A DNA stretch of 64,000 nucleotides, taken from the NCBI GenBank assembly GCA_905250075.1, contig CAJNOP010000087.1, positions 370,819 through 434,818 of the forward strand, read 5' to 3'. This document shows positions 1-12,349 of the stretch, in pieces (position 1 is the stretch's first letter; each line of letters begins with the position of its first letter). This DNA comes from Rotaria sp. Silwood1. Its lineage: Eukaryota; Rotifera; Eurotatoria; Philodinida; Philodinidae. Made by a program: the position numbers and the translations under genes. The notes under the pieces are model-generated. The model was not told where the DNA came from, searched no databases, and worked only from the letters and a program-made list of their open reading frames with translations.

Positions 1-2535
1 TTGTTCGAAAAGTAGTTGTTCTCATCGGTGTACCGTCATTAATAACTTCTATGAAATGAATAAATATCGATTGAGTTAAAATAATACTATTTTCAAATGA
101 TAGAATTATTTTGTTCTCAGCTATTTCACATCGATTACCAATATAACCTTTTGAACAAATATATACATATTTTTGATTCGATATCATATATTCATCAACA
201 GGAATACATTGTCCACCATGTTGACTTGTTAAATTCTTATCCATTTGATAAATTCTATTGATAAGAAGACATCGATCACCAAATTTATTAATAGGACAAA
301 CACATATAGATCGATTGTAAGCTAATATATCAATACATATTGAATCAGATGAACAAATACAAGTATATTGAATAGTACAATATCGTCCAGACCATCCTCG
401 ATTACATTGACAAAAACTAGTATTTTGTTGGTTATTTGAATATTTCACACATTTTCCATGAATACATTGAGAACGTGAGCAACTTTGGATGTTATCATTA
501 ACTTGTGGAATATCAACTATATATGCGATACGATAAATAGGTAAAAATGAAAATTTTATTGGAAATAATAAACTTCCTCGATAGATTAATGAAATTTTTT
601 CATAAATATCAATATGTATTGAATAATTTTTTGTTGAATCTTTTGGTCGAGTTGAATTGAATAAATAAATATTAAATTTAATTTTACAATCTCTTATTGA
701 CAAATAAATGAATTGTTCATATGAATGTATAAGTCTTTCTTCACTATCATCAATAAGTGAAATAATTATTGCAAATAATATTGACCATGAATCTGATAAT
801 GCTCGAAATTTAATGGTCAAACTCACTCGTTGATTTTGATATTGACACATATTACCATAAAAACTAGGTGGACAAAGACATGTATTTGTTGTTAAATTCT
901 TTTCATTATTTAACAAGACACGTAAATCAAAACCACGATGACATCGAAGTTCATATTGATGAGACGTTTCTCTATCAAATGAACTTGAAAATATGGGTTT
1001 TATCATATTCTTAGTTTGATCTTCGACTATTTTGTTCATCTGATCCAATGAAAAATATTTAATTTGTTGTTTTATCTTTGTTTTTGTTTCGTGACATAAA
1101 AACTGTTCGATATCAGAATGAATAGATGAATCAGACGAAAGACAAATACTTTGAAACATAGAAATATTTTTCTCATTTTTTACACAAAATCTTTCATCGT
1201 CTCCATGATCACAATTTGCAAAATCATTACATAAAAATTGAAAATAAATGCATGGGTGATAACTAGAGTTTATACTGTAAAAATTATCATAAAATATTGC
1301 GCGATATTTTTCTTGACATAATGTTGGTTCGTCAGTAGCACCAAGACAATCGATTTTACCGTCATTTGCTCGCTTAATAGGAAACCAAATGAGTTCATTT
1401 GTATAAAGTGAAACACATTTGTGATGATCTAATGAATAATTTAATGTTGAAGATAAATTACAACCAATTTCATCTTCACCATGTGGACAATTCCATAAAC
1501 CATCACAACGAGTATAAATATTAATATATGACCATTGTTCACATTCTTTTTCATCTGTTACATTTTGTTCTTCGATAATTATCGGACTCAGTTCAATAAA
1601 TCTATCACAAATAGTTTGAAACGAAATATTTTTTCTGACACAGTGTGTATGAAAATCTTCATCGTCACATCAATTTTGATCTTGAAGTCTACACTGACAG
1701 ACTCCATCTTTAACAAGTGATGAATGTATGTATGTATTTATTAGCTATTTCACATTTAAAAAGATGTTTTAAAAGTTCTGTTAAATTAGTGTAATTCATT
1801 TGTGCTATATTTTCGCCATCAGCATAAGGACAATCGTTTTTATGGTTCATGAGACGACTTATTGAAATACATTTTGATGAATTAAAATATTGGTACATGT
1901 TTGATCTGTTACAAATTGCAGAAGTATAATTAGTAATTAGATTCAATCTCTTCAGATCTTCGAATAGTGTGTTTAAAGGTGGCTCATATCTATCTTTCTA
2001 TGTAGTAGAAAAAATCATTAAATTGTATAATGGAGTAGGACGGAAACATGTTTTATTTTTGAATAAAACCTTAGGACGATCAATATGATACTTATCATAA
2101 TAAGAATTGTTATAGCATGTGTAAGGTGGTACAGAATTGCTATCGATCAAATATAATGAATCTTGTTTTATATGTGCAAGGTAAATGTGACCAAAAAACA
2201 GAGGAGTATTCGGAATATAAAAAATGTCTGGACATGTGTTATGAATAATATCTACACATGCTGATTTTTCACAAATTTTAATACACAATGACTCTTCTGA
2301 ACCTGGTACTTCTAAGAGACATTTGAAAGCTGACCAACATTGTTCAGATATCGGATCGTCTTTAGTAGAATAGATCGCTTTCAAAAGTAAGATTTTACGT
2401 TGATGCACACAAGAACTTGTCATGAATGTATACTGACATATCTTTTCTTCACATTTAAATGATGGTATATCTCTATTACATTTGTAATTTTGTTCAATAT
2501 TCATTAAAATTTCGTCAGAATCATCAAGACAATCA

Positions 2536-2544
2536 AAAATGTTA
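2536..2544. repeat. Left 9-bp target-site duplication of the foldback element
   Basis: The nonamer AAAATGTTA lies here and again at 6760-6768, directly outside the two ends of the inserted element. It is part of the interrupted coding sequence on both sides. A duplicated 9-mer is what Mutator-like and foldback elements usually leave. Confidence 0.85.
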
Positions 2545-2814
2545 GGTCATAGGAAGTTATCCAAACACGCTAGCCGAAGAAATATGGTTCACTTCATCTA
2601 GAAAAAATCGACCAATCAGAATCGAGTCCACAGTTTACCTCAACCTATATACTTCTCTCGTTTCCTGTGTATATCTTGAAACAAACAGTATGCCACTATT
2701 AAGTCATTATTAATTAATTAGTATTCATCTTGATTACTACTAATTATGTGAGTACTTAACTAATTAGCGCTAATTAGTCTAGTACTAATTACAGTAAGCA
2801 CTCTCCTGTATTCC

Positions 2815-3870
2815 AGAGGCACCTTTAGGTCCTCAAGTCCTATATTCTAGAGGTACTTTTGGGTCCTCAAGTCCTATATTCTAGAGGTACCTTTAGGTCC
2901 TCAAGTTCTATATTCTAGAGGTACCTTTAGGTCCTTAAGTCCTATATTCTAGAGGTATCTTTGGGTCCTCAAGTCCTATATTCTAGAGGTACCTTTGGGT
3001 CCTCAAGTCCTATATTCTAGAGGTACCCTTAGGTCCCCANNNNNNNNNNTATTCTAGAGGTACCCTTAGGTCCCCAAGTCCTATATTCTAGAGGTATCCT
3101 TGGGTCCTCAATTCCTACTATTGGGGGTACCTTTGGGTCCTCAACTTCTATTATTGGGAGGTACTCTTGGGTCCTCAAGTCCTACTATTGGAGAATACCT
3201 TTGGGTCCTCAAGCGGTACTATTCAGGGATACCCTTGGGTCCTCAAGTCCTATTATTGAGAGGTATCCTTGGGTCCTCAAGTCCTACTATTGGGGGTACC
3301 TTTGGGTCCTCAACTTCTATTATTGGGAGGTACTCTTGGATCCTCAAGTCCTACTATTGGAGGGTACCCTTGGGTCCTCAAGTTCTATTATTGGAGGATA
3401 CCCTTGGGTCCTCAAGCGGTACTGTTCGGGGATACCCTTGGGTCCTCAAGCGGTACTATTCGGGGATACCCTTGGGTCCTCAAGTCCTATTATTGAGAGG
3501 TATCCTTGGGTCCTCAAGTCCTACTTTTGGGGGTACTTTTGGGTCCTGAACTCCTATTATTGGGAGGTACCTTTGGGTCCTCAAGTCCTATTATTGGGTG
3601 GTATCCTTGGGTCCTCAAGTCCTACTATTGGGGGTACCTTTGGGTCCTGAACTCCTATTATTGAGGGATATCGTTGGGTCCTGAAGTCCGATTATTGAGA
3701 GGTATCCTTGGGTCGTCAAGTCCTACTATTGGAGGGTACCCTAGGGTCCTCAAGTCCTATTACGGTGGGTACCCTTGGGTCCTCAAGTCTTATTATTAGG
3801 TGGTATGCTTGGGTCCTCAAGTCCTACTATGGGCGGGTATTCGTATGTCCTCAAGTCCTACTATTCGTTG
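2815..3870 (+). repeat. Left-arm minisatellite array, 33-34-bp unit
   Basis: There are about thirty tandem units built on CCTTGGGTCCTCAAGTCC plus a variable second half. The outer units (to about 3090) carry ATATTCTAGAGGTA; the inner ones carry TATTATTGGGAGGTA or TACTATTGGGGGTA, so the array is graded from end to centre. Several long reading frames through it (LGPQ/VLLL/GSSSP patterns) exist in all three frames purely because of the repeat and are not treated as genes. Confidence 0.95.
3040..3049. other. Assembly gap (10 N)
   Basis: Ten N lie inside the minisatellite array. The array's true copy number, and therefore the length of the left arm, is unknown. Confidence 0.99.
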
Positions 3871-4602
3871 TGGGTTCTCTCTTCATCGATACCCACACAC
3901 CCACCGGACACCCACACCCTCGTACTAGGTCTAGGTGTAAGAAAACGGAATTCTTTTATTTTTTAAGCCGAATGTAGTAATGTACTGTTTCTTTAGTATG
4001 TAAATTTTCATCAATGTTATCTGCTGGATATCAATTTTATTTCTGGAGCGGTTGGCTTATTATTACTTTTTCATTGTTAAGTGGAGCTGGTAATGCGTTT
4101 TTTATGGTACACATATATATCAATGATGATTTAACTGAAAAATTATTTGAATTCTAATGGAAAGTAAAAAATAAAATATTTATTTGGTGATTTTAATTAT
4201 ACAGTACTAAACTTTTACATTTGTGTGGAACAGTTTTTTCGATAGTGAATTCTTTGTTATATGTTGCAGTTATTAAGTCTAGTCGTATCTCTTAAATAGT
4301 TCTGCAGTTATATAAATGAAACTAAATAATTTACTTTTTTATTTTTATTTCATTAATTTTTTAATAATTTATTTTTTTCCAGATGATATTATGTTTGTCG
4401 ATATGCGTTTGGTATATATATATATTTTATAATCACGATTTTCTGAAAAGCGTTTTGATGCATAATGCATTGTAATTCAAATAGAGTAGAAAAACAAGAT
4501 CGAATTTCAGATGTAATAGGCATAGACAGATGTGAAAGATGCTTATGTTGTTTTGCACTTCAATGTTTTTGCAGAAATCTTCTTGTACATTTCTCTGAGA
4601 TC

Positions 4603-4995
4603 TGCTCTTTCTAGATATTTTAGCTAATTTGAGACTTACTGATTCTAGAATAGATATACGATCTCATATGAACATCAAATGTAGATATATTTGGATAATG
4701 TTTTCTTTCTCGTAAGTATTATTGTGCGTTGGAATTTAACCAATAACTAAATAAAATTTCTTCAATATTCAATGATATTTTTTCCACATTTTCGGAAAGG
4801 TTCGAAGAAAAATCACTAAACTCTCAAAAATTTCTTTCATTAAATTGTTGGGTTGAATTTCAACTAACAAAAGGATTTATGAGAAAAAAAACCTTATTAA
4901 AATTTTCTTTTCTTATATGTAATGTTCATATGTGACTATATGACCATTCCAGAATCAGTAAGTCTCAAATTAGTTGAAGTGTCTAGAAAAGACAG
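4603..4995. repeat. Nested stem-loop inside the foldback centre
   Basis: An inverted repeat of about 75 bp per arm (4603-4677 and 4921-4995) shares TAATTTGAGACTTACTGATT with a few mismatches elsewhere. The loop is about 240 bp of AT-rich sequence. It could be a nested MITE or an older internal part of the foldback element. No target duplication was recognised at its edges. Confidence 0.7.
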
Positions 4996-5679
4996 ATACC
5001 CAACGCCTGATAACATCAGTGCAAATTGTCCGATCTAGAGAATTTTAGACAGATGAGTGTCTAAAATCGGTTAACCATTGACACTTGAAGTATATAAGTT
5101 AGAACTATTAGAAACAATTACAAACTGCTTCAAGAGTCTTGTCTAAACATGCAAACCGTCTTGTTTATACATAGTCAGATGTCAAAGACCGATGCCGAAT
5201 GCTTTCTATAGCAGATTCGAAAGTTACTAATGCACTTTCATCGAACGTCTCGGGCAATGAATATTTTGAGAGAAAAATATATCATACGGCTCACCCATTT
5301 ATTCTGATTCCAAACATGTATCTCTAGTTGGGGCAAACATTCTAGAGAATTGTTTAAAGCGAGTTAAGTTCTGATAGTACTGACGTCTTCAAATTTTCTA
5401 CATTATTGTTATAACAAACACTGCGTGATTGTTTTCAACGGAAAACTAGTCTTGAAAATTTGACCTATCTTTTATCTATGACATCACACGGAACGTTGAT
5501 ATGATATTAAGCTGGATGCTTTATTTATATGATTGTGATGATTATTACTGATGAAATCTTTTATATCTAATGTTTTCCTAAAACAGATTGTTTGTTTTTA
5601 AATCAAAAACGCCTTTAATACACTATTTCTAATTTTTGCTGATATCTCAATATTCTTTTTGTTCTACTATTTTACTGAT

Positions 5680-5808
5680 GAGGGTGTGGGCATGGGTGTG
5701 GGTGTGAGTGCAAGTGCAGGTGTGAGTGTGCGTGTAGGTATTCATTTTATTCATAACGACACTCCACACTCACACCCACACCTACATTCACACCCACACC
5801 CACACCCA
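5680..5808. repeat. Telomere-motif hairpin at the inner end of the right foldback arm
   Basis: A G-rich half (GGGTGTGGGCATGGGTGTGG and on to about 5738) is followed after about 25 bp by a C-rich half (5761-5808, repeated CACACCCACAC). This is the longest such hairpin in the window. Its partner in the left arm at 3889-3921 is C-rich only. Confidence 0.8.
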
Positions 5809-6530
5809 ATAATAGGACTTGATGACCCAAGGGTACCCCCCCCCCAATAGTAGGACTTGAGGACCCAAGGATACCTCCCAGTAATAGGACTTGAGGGCTC
5901 AAGGGTATCTCTCAATAATAGGACTTAAGGACCTAAGGGTATCCCACAATAGTAGCACTTGAGAACCCAAGAGTACCTCCCAATAATAGGACTTGAGGAC
6001 CCAAGGGTACCTTCCAATAGTAGCACTTGAGGACCCAAGGGTATCCCCAATAATAGGACTTGAGGACCCAAGGGTACCTTCCAATAGTAGGACTTGAGGA
6101 CCCAATGATACCTCTCAATAATAGGACTTTAGGACCCAAGGGTATCCCGCAATAATAGGACTTGAAGACCCAAGGGTACCCCGAATAGTAGGACTTGAGG
6201 ACCCAAGGGTACCTCTCAATAATGGGATTTGAGGACCCAAGGATACCCCCAATAATAGGAGTTGAGGACCTAAGGGTACCTGCCAATAATAGGACTTGAG
6301 GACCCAAGGGTACCCTCTAATAGTAGCCCTTGAGGACCCAAGGGTACCTCCCAATAATAGAAGTTGATGACCCAAAGGTACTCCCAATAGTAGGACTTGA
6401 GGACCCAAGGATACCTCTCAATAATAGGACTTGAGGACCCAAGGGTATCCCCGAATAGTAGCACTTGAGGACCCAAGGGTACCCTCCAATAATAGGACTT
6501 GAGGACCTAAAGGTACCTCTGGAATATAGG
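5809..6530 (-). repeat. Right-arm minisatellite array
   Basis: The same 33-34-bp unit as at 2815-3870, in reverse orientation, about twenty copies. The outermost unit again has the CTCTGGAATATAGG-type sequence, mirroring the gradient of the left array. Reading frames through it are repeat artefacts. Confidence 0.95.
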
Positions 6531-6759
6531 AAGGTGTTTACTGTAATTAGTACTAGACTAATTAGCTCTAATTAGAGAAGTACTCACATAATTAGTAGTA
6601 ACTAAGATGAGTGCTAAATAATTAATAAAGACTTGTTTAACAATTATATACATTATTGGTGTGCATCGATGACTTTCTGTGGTATATGGTAAAAATGGTA
6701 AAATATGGATTTTGGACTCAAGTTTGGATAGCGCCAACTTTGGTTCACTTCATATCACC

Positions 6760-6768
6760 AAAATGTTA
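6760..6768. repeat. Right 9-bp target-site duplication of the foldback element
   Basis: The second AAAATGTTA. Immediately to the right the pseudogene's coding sequence continues. Joining the sequence outside 2544 and from 6769 onward would rebuild an unbroken LDLa module. Confidence 0.85.
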
Positions 6769-7452
6769 GAATCATCTCGAAAAAATGACTGCGGTATACA
6801 TTGTCCATTAGTACATCGATATTCATTATCATTACATTCATTTATTTCAAGTTGCCAACAATATTCTTCATCAAATTTATCATCGAGACAATCTACTTGT
6901 CCATCACAAATTTCACTCCAATCCAAACATATTGGAAAAGAACCACGATTACATTGTAAATGAGTATAACAGGTAAAATTAGTAGGATTATATTCATATT
7001 TATGATAATAAGTCATTTCATATTGACACATAGAACCAAATCTTGGTAGTGTACAATTATAGAAAATTTCTTTTTCTAGAAATATATTATTTGATATTGA
7101 TAATTGATTTGAATAGAATTGATAATGTTCAACAATATCTATTGGTGCTGATCAAAGGTATAATTGTTCACTAGTAATATTCCATTTTGAAAGTTTAACA
7201 AAAGTAAACTTTGGAAAGACATTATTAGTTTCGATATGAAATTTTGATGAAAATTCATTCATACAATAAGATATAATTTCATGATTAAAATTTGCTTCAT
7301 CAATAGAAGCAGCAATACGTAAACAATCGTATTGTATTACATTATGATTGTCACTTTCACTTTACCCAATCTGTATAATGAAGATTGATATAAAGTGTAG
7401 CAAAAATTAAATGTAAGAATATGAAATTGAATAGATATCTCATTTGAAACAT

Positions 7453-9849
7453 TATCTACTTATAATGTAATGATAAATGAATACATTAATAACTATTTAT
7501 AAAGTTCATATATAGTTATATCATTGTTTTTCCTCTAATATAAGTGCTATTAAAAATTATGGATGTCATTACAATTCATAGTAAACTATTTACGAATTGC
7601 TGATAAAAAAAAATGTGAATATTCTAACAGTTTATCCTATTATAGATAGATCTCTCGATATATTAAACTTAGAATTTTGAATAAAATGAGCTCTCATAAA
7701 ATAAATGTAAGAAAAAAAAATAAACGATTTTCAATGACTTTCATTTAATAAAACAATTATTCAATGTGCATCATTGTTATTACTTGCATATAACAGTAGT
7801 ACGATTCAAAATGAAATTAAGAACAGTAGTTTATATGTTTTTTTTTTCTAGAACTAAGAATTTGAAAGATATTTGACGTATTTTTAATATAAAATAACAT
7901 TTGTTTAATGATATATTTAGAATAAGAGAAACAAAGTAATATTGTTGTATCAATATTAATTCTTTAATTTATTAATTGATGAACAGACGTGTGTGTTAAT
8001 GCATTTATAGGCAACATTTTTTTTGTTCCAAAACAAAAAAAACACGAGCCGATTCCATTAGTGACGCAAATTCATCTACACTCTCTTCCTATTTTCATCT
8101 TTCTATTTACTGATTTTTTTATGTGATTCTTTGATGACTCTTAATATCTACGCATATTAAATTGATATAATAAAAACAAACATCTGACTATCGATCAATC
8201 ACTTTTGATAGATGAGAAATAAATCCTTAAGAAATAACTAATCTTTACTAGAATTTTTCAATCATTAGTACATCTATGACACCGAATTCAAACATCAACT
8301 TGCCATGCTCGAGGACAAACACTAATATCCTTAGACAATTCTATTGACTTTTTGACCCATTTTAAGTGTTTTCTGCAAAAGTCAGATAATAGAATTTCGA
8401 TCTAAAATTCAGCCGAAAACTCAAGCTGCCGTTATTAAATCGGGTAGATTCCTCTTTAACATATTTTATATTAGTATAATCAAGCTAAAGAACAAACATG
8501 TAAGCTCCACATTTCAGCTTCAAACGTGCTGTGGTGACAAGTTTTTTTTTTCGTATATTAAGATCATGAAGACATTCATATTTTACTTTATCCATTATAT
8601 GTTACAAATGAAATACTTAATTCAAAAAGTAGGGATATGGATCTGTGTGTAGAGAAGAACTGTGCCAAATTTTGTTTCGGCTTTACATAAAACAAAGATC
8701 AACTAGTCATTGATATATTTGCACTTTCATCAACATATATGTTTAATTAATATCACAGTTAGATACATAAAAAAATTCCTCTCATACTGTTTAATCAGAT
8801 ATTAGTTTCATTGTTCATATCTTGCCTCATAGAAGTTGACTTGTATAAAATTAAAATAGTATTTAATCAACTAGTCCTGATGCATTTTTAGACACTCTTG
8901 AAAGTTTTCTTATTTCATATGTATTTGGATAAAATTATTCTTATAGAACTACGATATACTGCTCTATATTTAACAATGACGGAGATTATGAGTAAATGTG
9001 AATACTCCACTCATCCTTAGAAATATTTTTTTTTATAAGTGATCTTCTTTATCTGTATAAGTTCTGACTGGACACATGGTACAATATTATCAAAGTTCTT
9101 CATTTCGATAAAACTCTTATTGAATTAGTTGCATGATTTTTTTTTCATTGAATTAAACAAAATGGTGAGAGTTCACCGCGTAATAAAGTATATTAAAAAA
9201 ATTATATGGAACACAATAAATATGAAATGTCATCGTTTGAAAATGATGAATAATAAGTGTCCAGATATTCTTATATATAGAAATCATCTACTATTAGTCT
9301 CGAAGCTCAGATAAAAAACTTCTCGTCGAAAAGTGAGAGCCTTGTTTGATTTTCACGATGAAAAAAAGTCTCTTCACTAATCAATCAAAACAAAAAAAAA
9401 GAAACAAGTGCGATTGCTTCCACTAGAATGAATTCAACCTTCGATTTACAAATATCCCTAGGAAAATATTAAAAAAAAAGGTTGTTCTCCTCTCTGACCT
9501 CAAACATGAAAACTGAAAGAAAAAGAAAAATCAAATTGAATTTTTCTTATTGATTCTAAAAATAAATTTCTTCTGATTTGTTCGAGAGCCTTTCATATTA
9601 TTATTCTTACAAAAGCAAAAGAAAATTGTTGTAAAATAAATACAAAAAATAATAAATGAGATTCTCGTTGATTAATACTCAGCCTACAAACACAGTAAAC
9701 ATGTTTTTATTTTATTCCTTTTTCTACCAATGTCAAGGTAACGAAGAAAAAGAGAAAAAAAAAAGCAGAGAATTGTAACAAAGACGAAAACGACAAATCA
9801 TTACTTAACTGATTGCTTTGAAGTTCATACAAACGCAAAAATATCTATC
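7453..9849. other. Gene-free AT-rich spacer
   Basis: Upstream region shared by the divergently arranged LDLa pseudogene and the redoxin gene. It holds A/T homopolymers and no reading frame with family features. The 61-codon frame at 9129-9314 shows none and is not called. Confidence 0.6.
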
Positions 9850-10361
9850 ATGGCTGGTGTAGCAAAATTATTTGATGGTCATATTCTTGATAAATCGAAT
9901 GGATCAATTGACCTTAACGATGAAAAATATAAAGGCAAAGTAATTGGTCTTTATTTTAGTGCTCATTGGTAAATTGTCATTCTGTTATATATGTTATTTA
10001 ATGTATGTTTTGAGAGTTTATTTTTATTTTTCTTAGGTGTCCGCCATGTCGTGGTTTTACACCAGTATTAGTTCAGTTTTATAATTCACATGCAAAAGAT
10101 AAAAATTTTGAAATAATATTTATAAGTTCTGATCGTGATGAAAATTCATTTAATGAATATTATAAAGAAATGCCATGGTTAACATTAGATTTTAAAGATC
10201 GTAAAAAAAAAGAAGAACTAGGAAAAAAATTTAATATTACTGGTATTCCAACATTAATTTTATTGGATGGAGATTCAGGCGAGATTATATGTAGTGATGC
10301 ACGTAGTCAACTTCAATTCGAAGATAAGAACGGAGAAAAATTTCCGTGGAAATCATCATAA
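9850..10361 (+). CDS. Tryparedoxin/nucleoredoxin-like thiol oxidoreductase, two exons
   Basis: Exons 9850-9968 and 10037-10361 give a 147-residue protein. The 68-bp intron has GT-AG ends and splits the Trp codon of the active site. The WCPPC redox motif is at residues 40-44; downstream come the FISSDRDE segment and the cis-Pro loop GIPTLILLD, both typical of the TryX/nucleoredoxin branch of the thioredoxin fold. There is no signal peptide, so it is probably a cytosolic dithiol-disulphide reductase acting on peroxiredoxins or other oxidised thiol proteins. Length fits the single-domain tryparedoxin-like family. The start is the first ATG, after an A-rich leader. Polyadenylation-like AATAAA occurs at about 10467. 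The gene looks intact. Confidence 0.93.
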
Positions 10362-12280
10362 AAACAAAAACTTTTCATTTATAATCTTATTTTATTATCG
10401 ATCAAATATTATATTGTTCATTTTTTTTTTCCTAATTTTGTCTCATACTACGCTTTTAAATATATTTAAATAAAAAACAATGGATTAATTACAATGTTTG
10501 CTTCTTGATACATGTTTAATCTAATTTATCTTTGATGATATTCAAATGTTAGAAAATCTTGAATTTCAAAGGAATTGATTGTGAAGTATAAAATATATTA
10601 GAGAAATATTTTGTTGATCTCTTCTTAATTGTACGACTTCTTTCTTAAGAAGTATCTTAGACAGCGAATATATTTCAGTTGTATCACTTTTGATTATGTC
10701 TGGAATTGAAGTGGTCGATTTACGATATATATTTTCGAACAGAACACAAAAAAAAATAAAATCGAATTATTTTTAAATTTAAATTGTTGAATTTTTTATT
10801 CATTTAAGAATCAGATTTTCAAATGATTTGAATAATCATTTGTTTTTCATGTTCAAACCTATTCGATGAAAATCTCATGTTGAGCTACTTAGTTAACATG
10901 CATGCATGATTTTATGTTCTGTTCGTCTACTTGAATTACAATTATCGGAAAAAATATTATGATTGTTCATTAAAATTAAACACAACATAACACATAAGGA
11001 TTATTGAGTACGAGTTTTCTACTTCTGTCAAGACTGAATCTGTTCAAACATTGCAATCATTCAATGACTTATTATATGTATGGTTGATTGAGTAGATCAG
11101 TGTAATGTAGTTGAAGAGTTTGAATTGAACTTGGATGATATGATCTTCACTGGTATGTCTTCATTATTAGACTACTGAGGTTTGTAGGTGCATGGATCAT
11201 TTTTTTTTTGTCCTTACACATGTTCACACCCACACCTCCTTCATTATAATAAGATCAAGAGCTTGAAAGATACATTCGAAAACTAGAAGAGGACAATATT
11301 ATTGATCAACGAAACAAACGCTCGTCTTGAGAATAGGAAAAATCGATCGAATAGAATTTATTGATTTGTAAAAAAATAAAGATGTATGTATTCATTAAAT
11401 GATTAAAAATTTTAATTTGAGAACATTATAAATATCTTAATCAATATTTGATGCAATGCTATTGCAATGAAGTTTAATTTTGTGCGAGTTTGTGGACACT
11501 TAATTATTTTTTTTATTAATAATTGACTACAAAAAGGTATGCGTGTAATAGCTACAATTGACAGATACTATTGGTTTCACATAATAGACTAGTTGGAATA
11601 AAGAAGATACAAAACAAAATTTATGAAACAGTTGACTGTATTAAACCACCATGACCGGAGTATTTCTTTACTACTACTCATACAGTGTTGAACCACTTTC
11701 AAGCACGTTGCTCATAATAGAACGAGGATTCGTTATCTATCGCCATGTTAGATAACGGCAACAGTTCCTTGTTGAAACTATGTCAAATATTCTTGATATG
11801 GATGCTATCGTCAGTGAGAACATAGAGAAGAACAACAAGCCCTTCACTCTTGTTTTTATACTTGTCATACCTATTTAAAAAGATGTGCTAAAAATACATG
11901 CATTCTTTTAACATCCTTTTCTATCGGTTTATTCCTTCCTTTTATCACGACTCCTTTAAAATAAGATAGATGTTGCTTTTGCTCACTTAGTAATGTAGCC
12001 AAGGAAAAACAAATCAAAACTTAGTGTGTCATTCCATTCGTTTACTCCATCACACGTTTAACCGACCAATTAAATGGCCCTACACAAAAATGTAGACACT
12101 CGGTAGATCAAGCTACATTATTGTCATATTAGGCACGCTAGTACTCTATTCGTATAGTTATTTTATCGATGGCTTTTCTAGAACTGTTGTGAAGGGTAAA
12201 TGGTTAATACAGAGCAACACCTATCAATCATGCCACGAACTGATATCTTTTCATAAAAAGACTCAAACTCGTTCATTCCA
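10362..12280. other. Gene-free spacer with one C-rich telomere-like tract
   Basis: No coding frame with recognisable features. A lone TTCACACCCACACCTCC tract lies at 11222-11240, without a G-rich partner nearby. The rest is AT-rich. Confidence 0.55.
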
Positions 12281-12349
12281 GAGGTGTGGATGGGTGTGGG
12301 TGTGTGTGAGGTACTATAAAGCACCCCCACACCAACCCACACTCCACAG
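12281..12349. repeat. Telomere-motif hairpin
   Basis: GAGGTGTGGATGGGTGTGGG with its GTGTGTGAG tail, a 12-bp loop (TACTATAAAG region), then CACCCCCACACCAACCCACA. The arms pair with a few mismatches. The overlapping 63-codon frame at 12189-12380 is ignored as an artefact. Confidence 0.75.

Larger units (their letters stand above)
2545..6759. mobile_element. Foldback-like DNA transposon with minisatellite arms
   Basis: The ends are imperfect inverted repeats: GGTCATAGGAAGTTATCCAA on the left against GGTGATATGAAGTGAACCAA read inward from the right, about 17 of 22 positions alike. A 9-bp duplication of the host gene flanks it. Inside the ends, about 130 bp is again inverted and well conserved (2690-2825 against 6520-6650), followed by opposite-facing minisatellite arrays. 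The arms end internally in TGTGGG/CCCACA-type tracts (3889-3921 and 5680-5808). The centre (3930-5675) is AT-rich with no long ORF, so the copy looks non-autonomous. Drosophila foldback elements and some MULEs have internally repetitive long inverted arms and 9-bp duplications. Placement in either superfamily is inference, because no transposase is present. Confidence 0.85.
1..7452 (-). pseudogene. LDL-receptor class A / EGF-repeat secreted protein, pseudogene split by a transposon
   Basis: Coding DNA runs on the minus strand from an ATG at 7450-7452, with a hydrophobic signal-like start, to beyond the left edge. The sequence shows LDLa modules (cysteine pairs ending in Asp/Glu clusters such as DCLDD.FDEEYC near 6850 and FDCLDDSDE near 2520, with others near 1860, 1480, 1350 and 1230). 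EGF-like modules follow (CLCPPSFYGNMC near 860; CQCNRGWSGRYC near 390; CSKGYIGNRC near 140). Known members of this type are extracellular ligand-binding or adhesion proteins. Visible breaks: a frameshift near 7370, in-frame TGA at 7152-7154, a 4.2-kb insertion after an Asn-Ile codon pair, in-frame TAG at 1998-2000, a frameshift near 1730 inside an ATGT microsatellite, and TGA at 1670-1672. Coding resumes in the expected frame across the insertion. More than 1,000 codons are recognisable; the C-terminus is off the window. Confidence 0.85.

Noticed and set aside
3100..3977. Long overlapping frames with LGPQ/VLLL/GSSSP repeats, also at 5899-6476 on the other strand
   Set aside because: They arise in several frames at once from the 33-34-bp minisatellite; no start context, splice sites or non-repetitive flanks.
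5659..5850. 63-codon frame MGVGVSASAGVSV ... HSHPHPHP
   Set aside because: Product of the telomere-like hairpin, not a protein.
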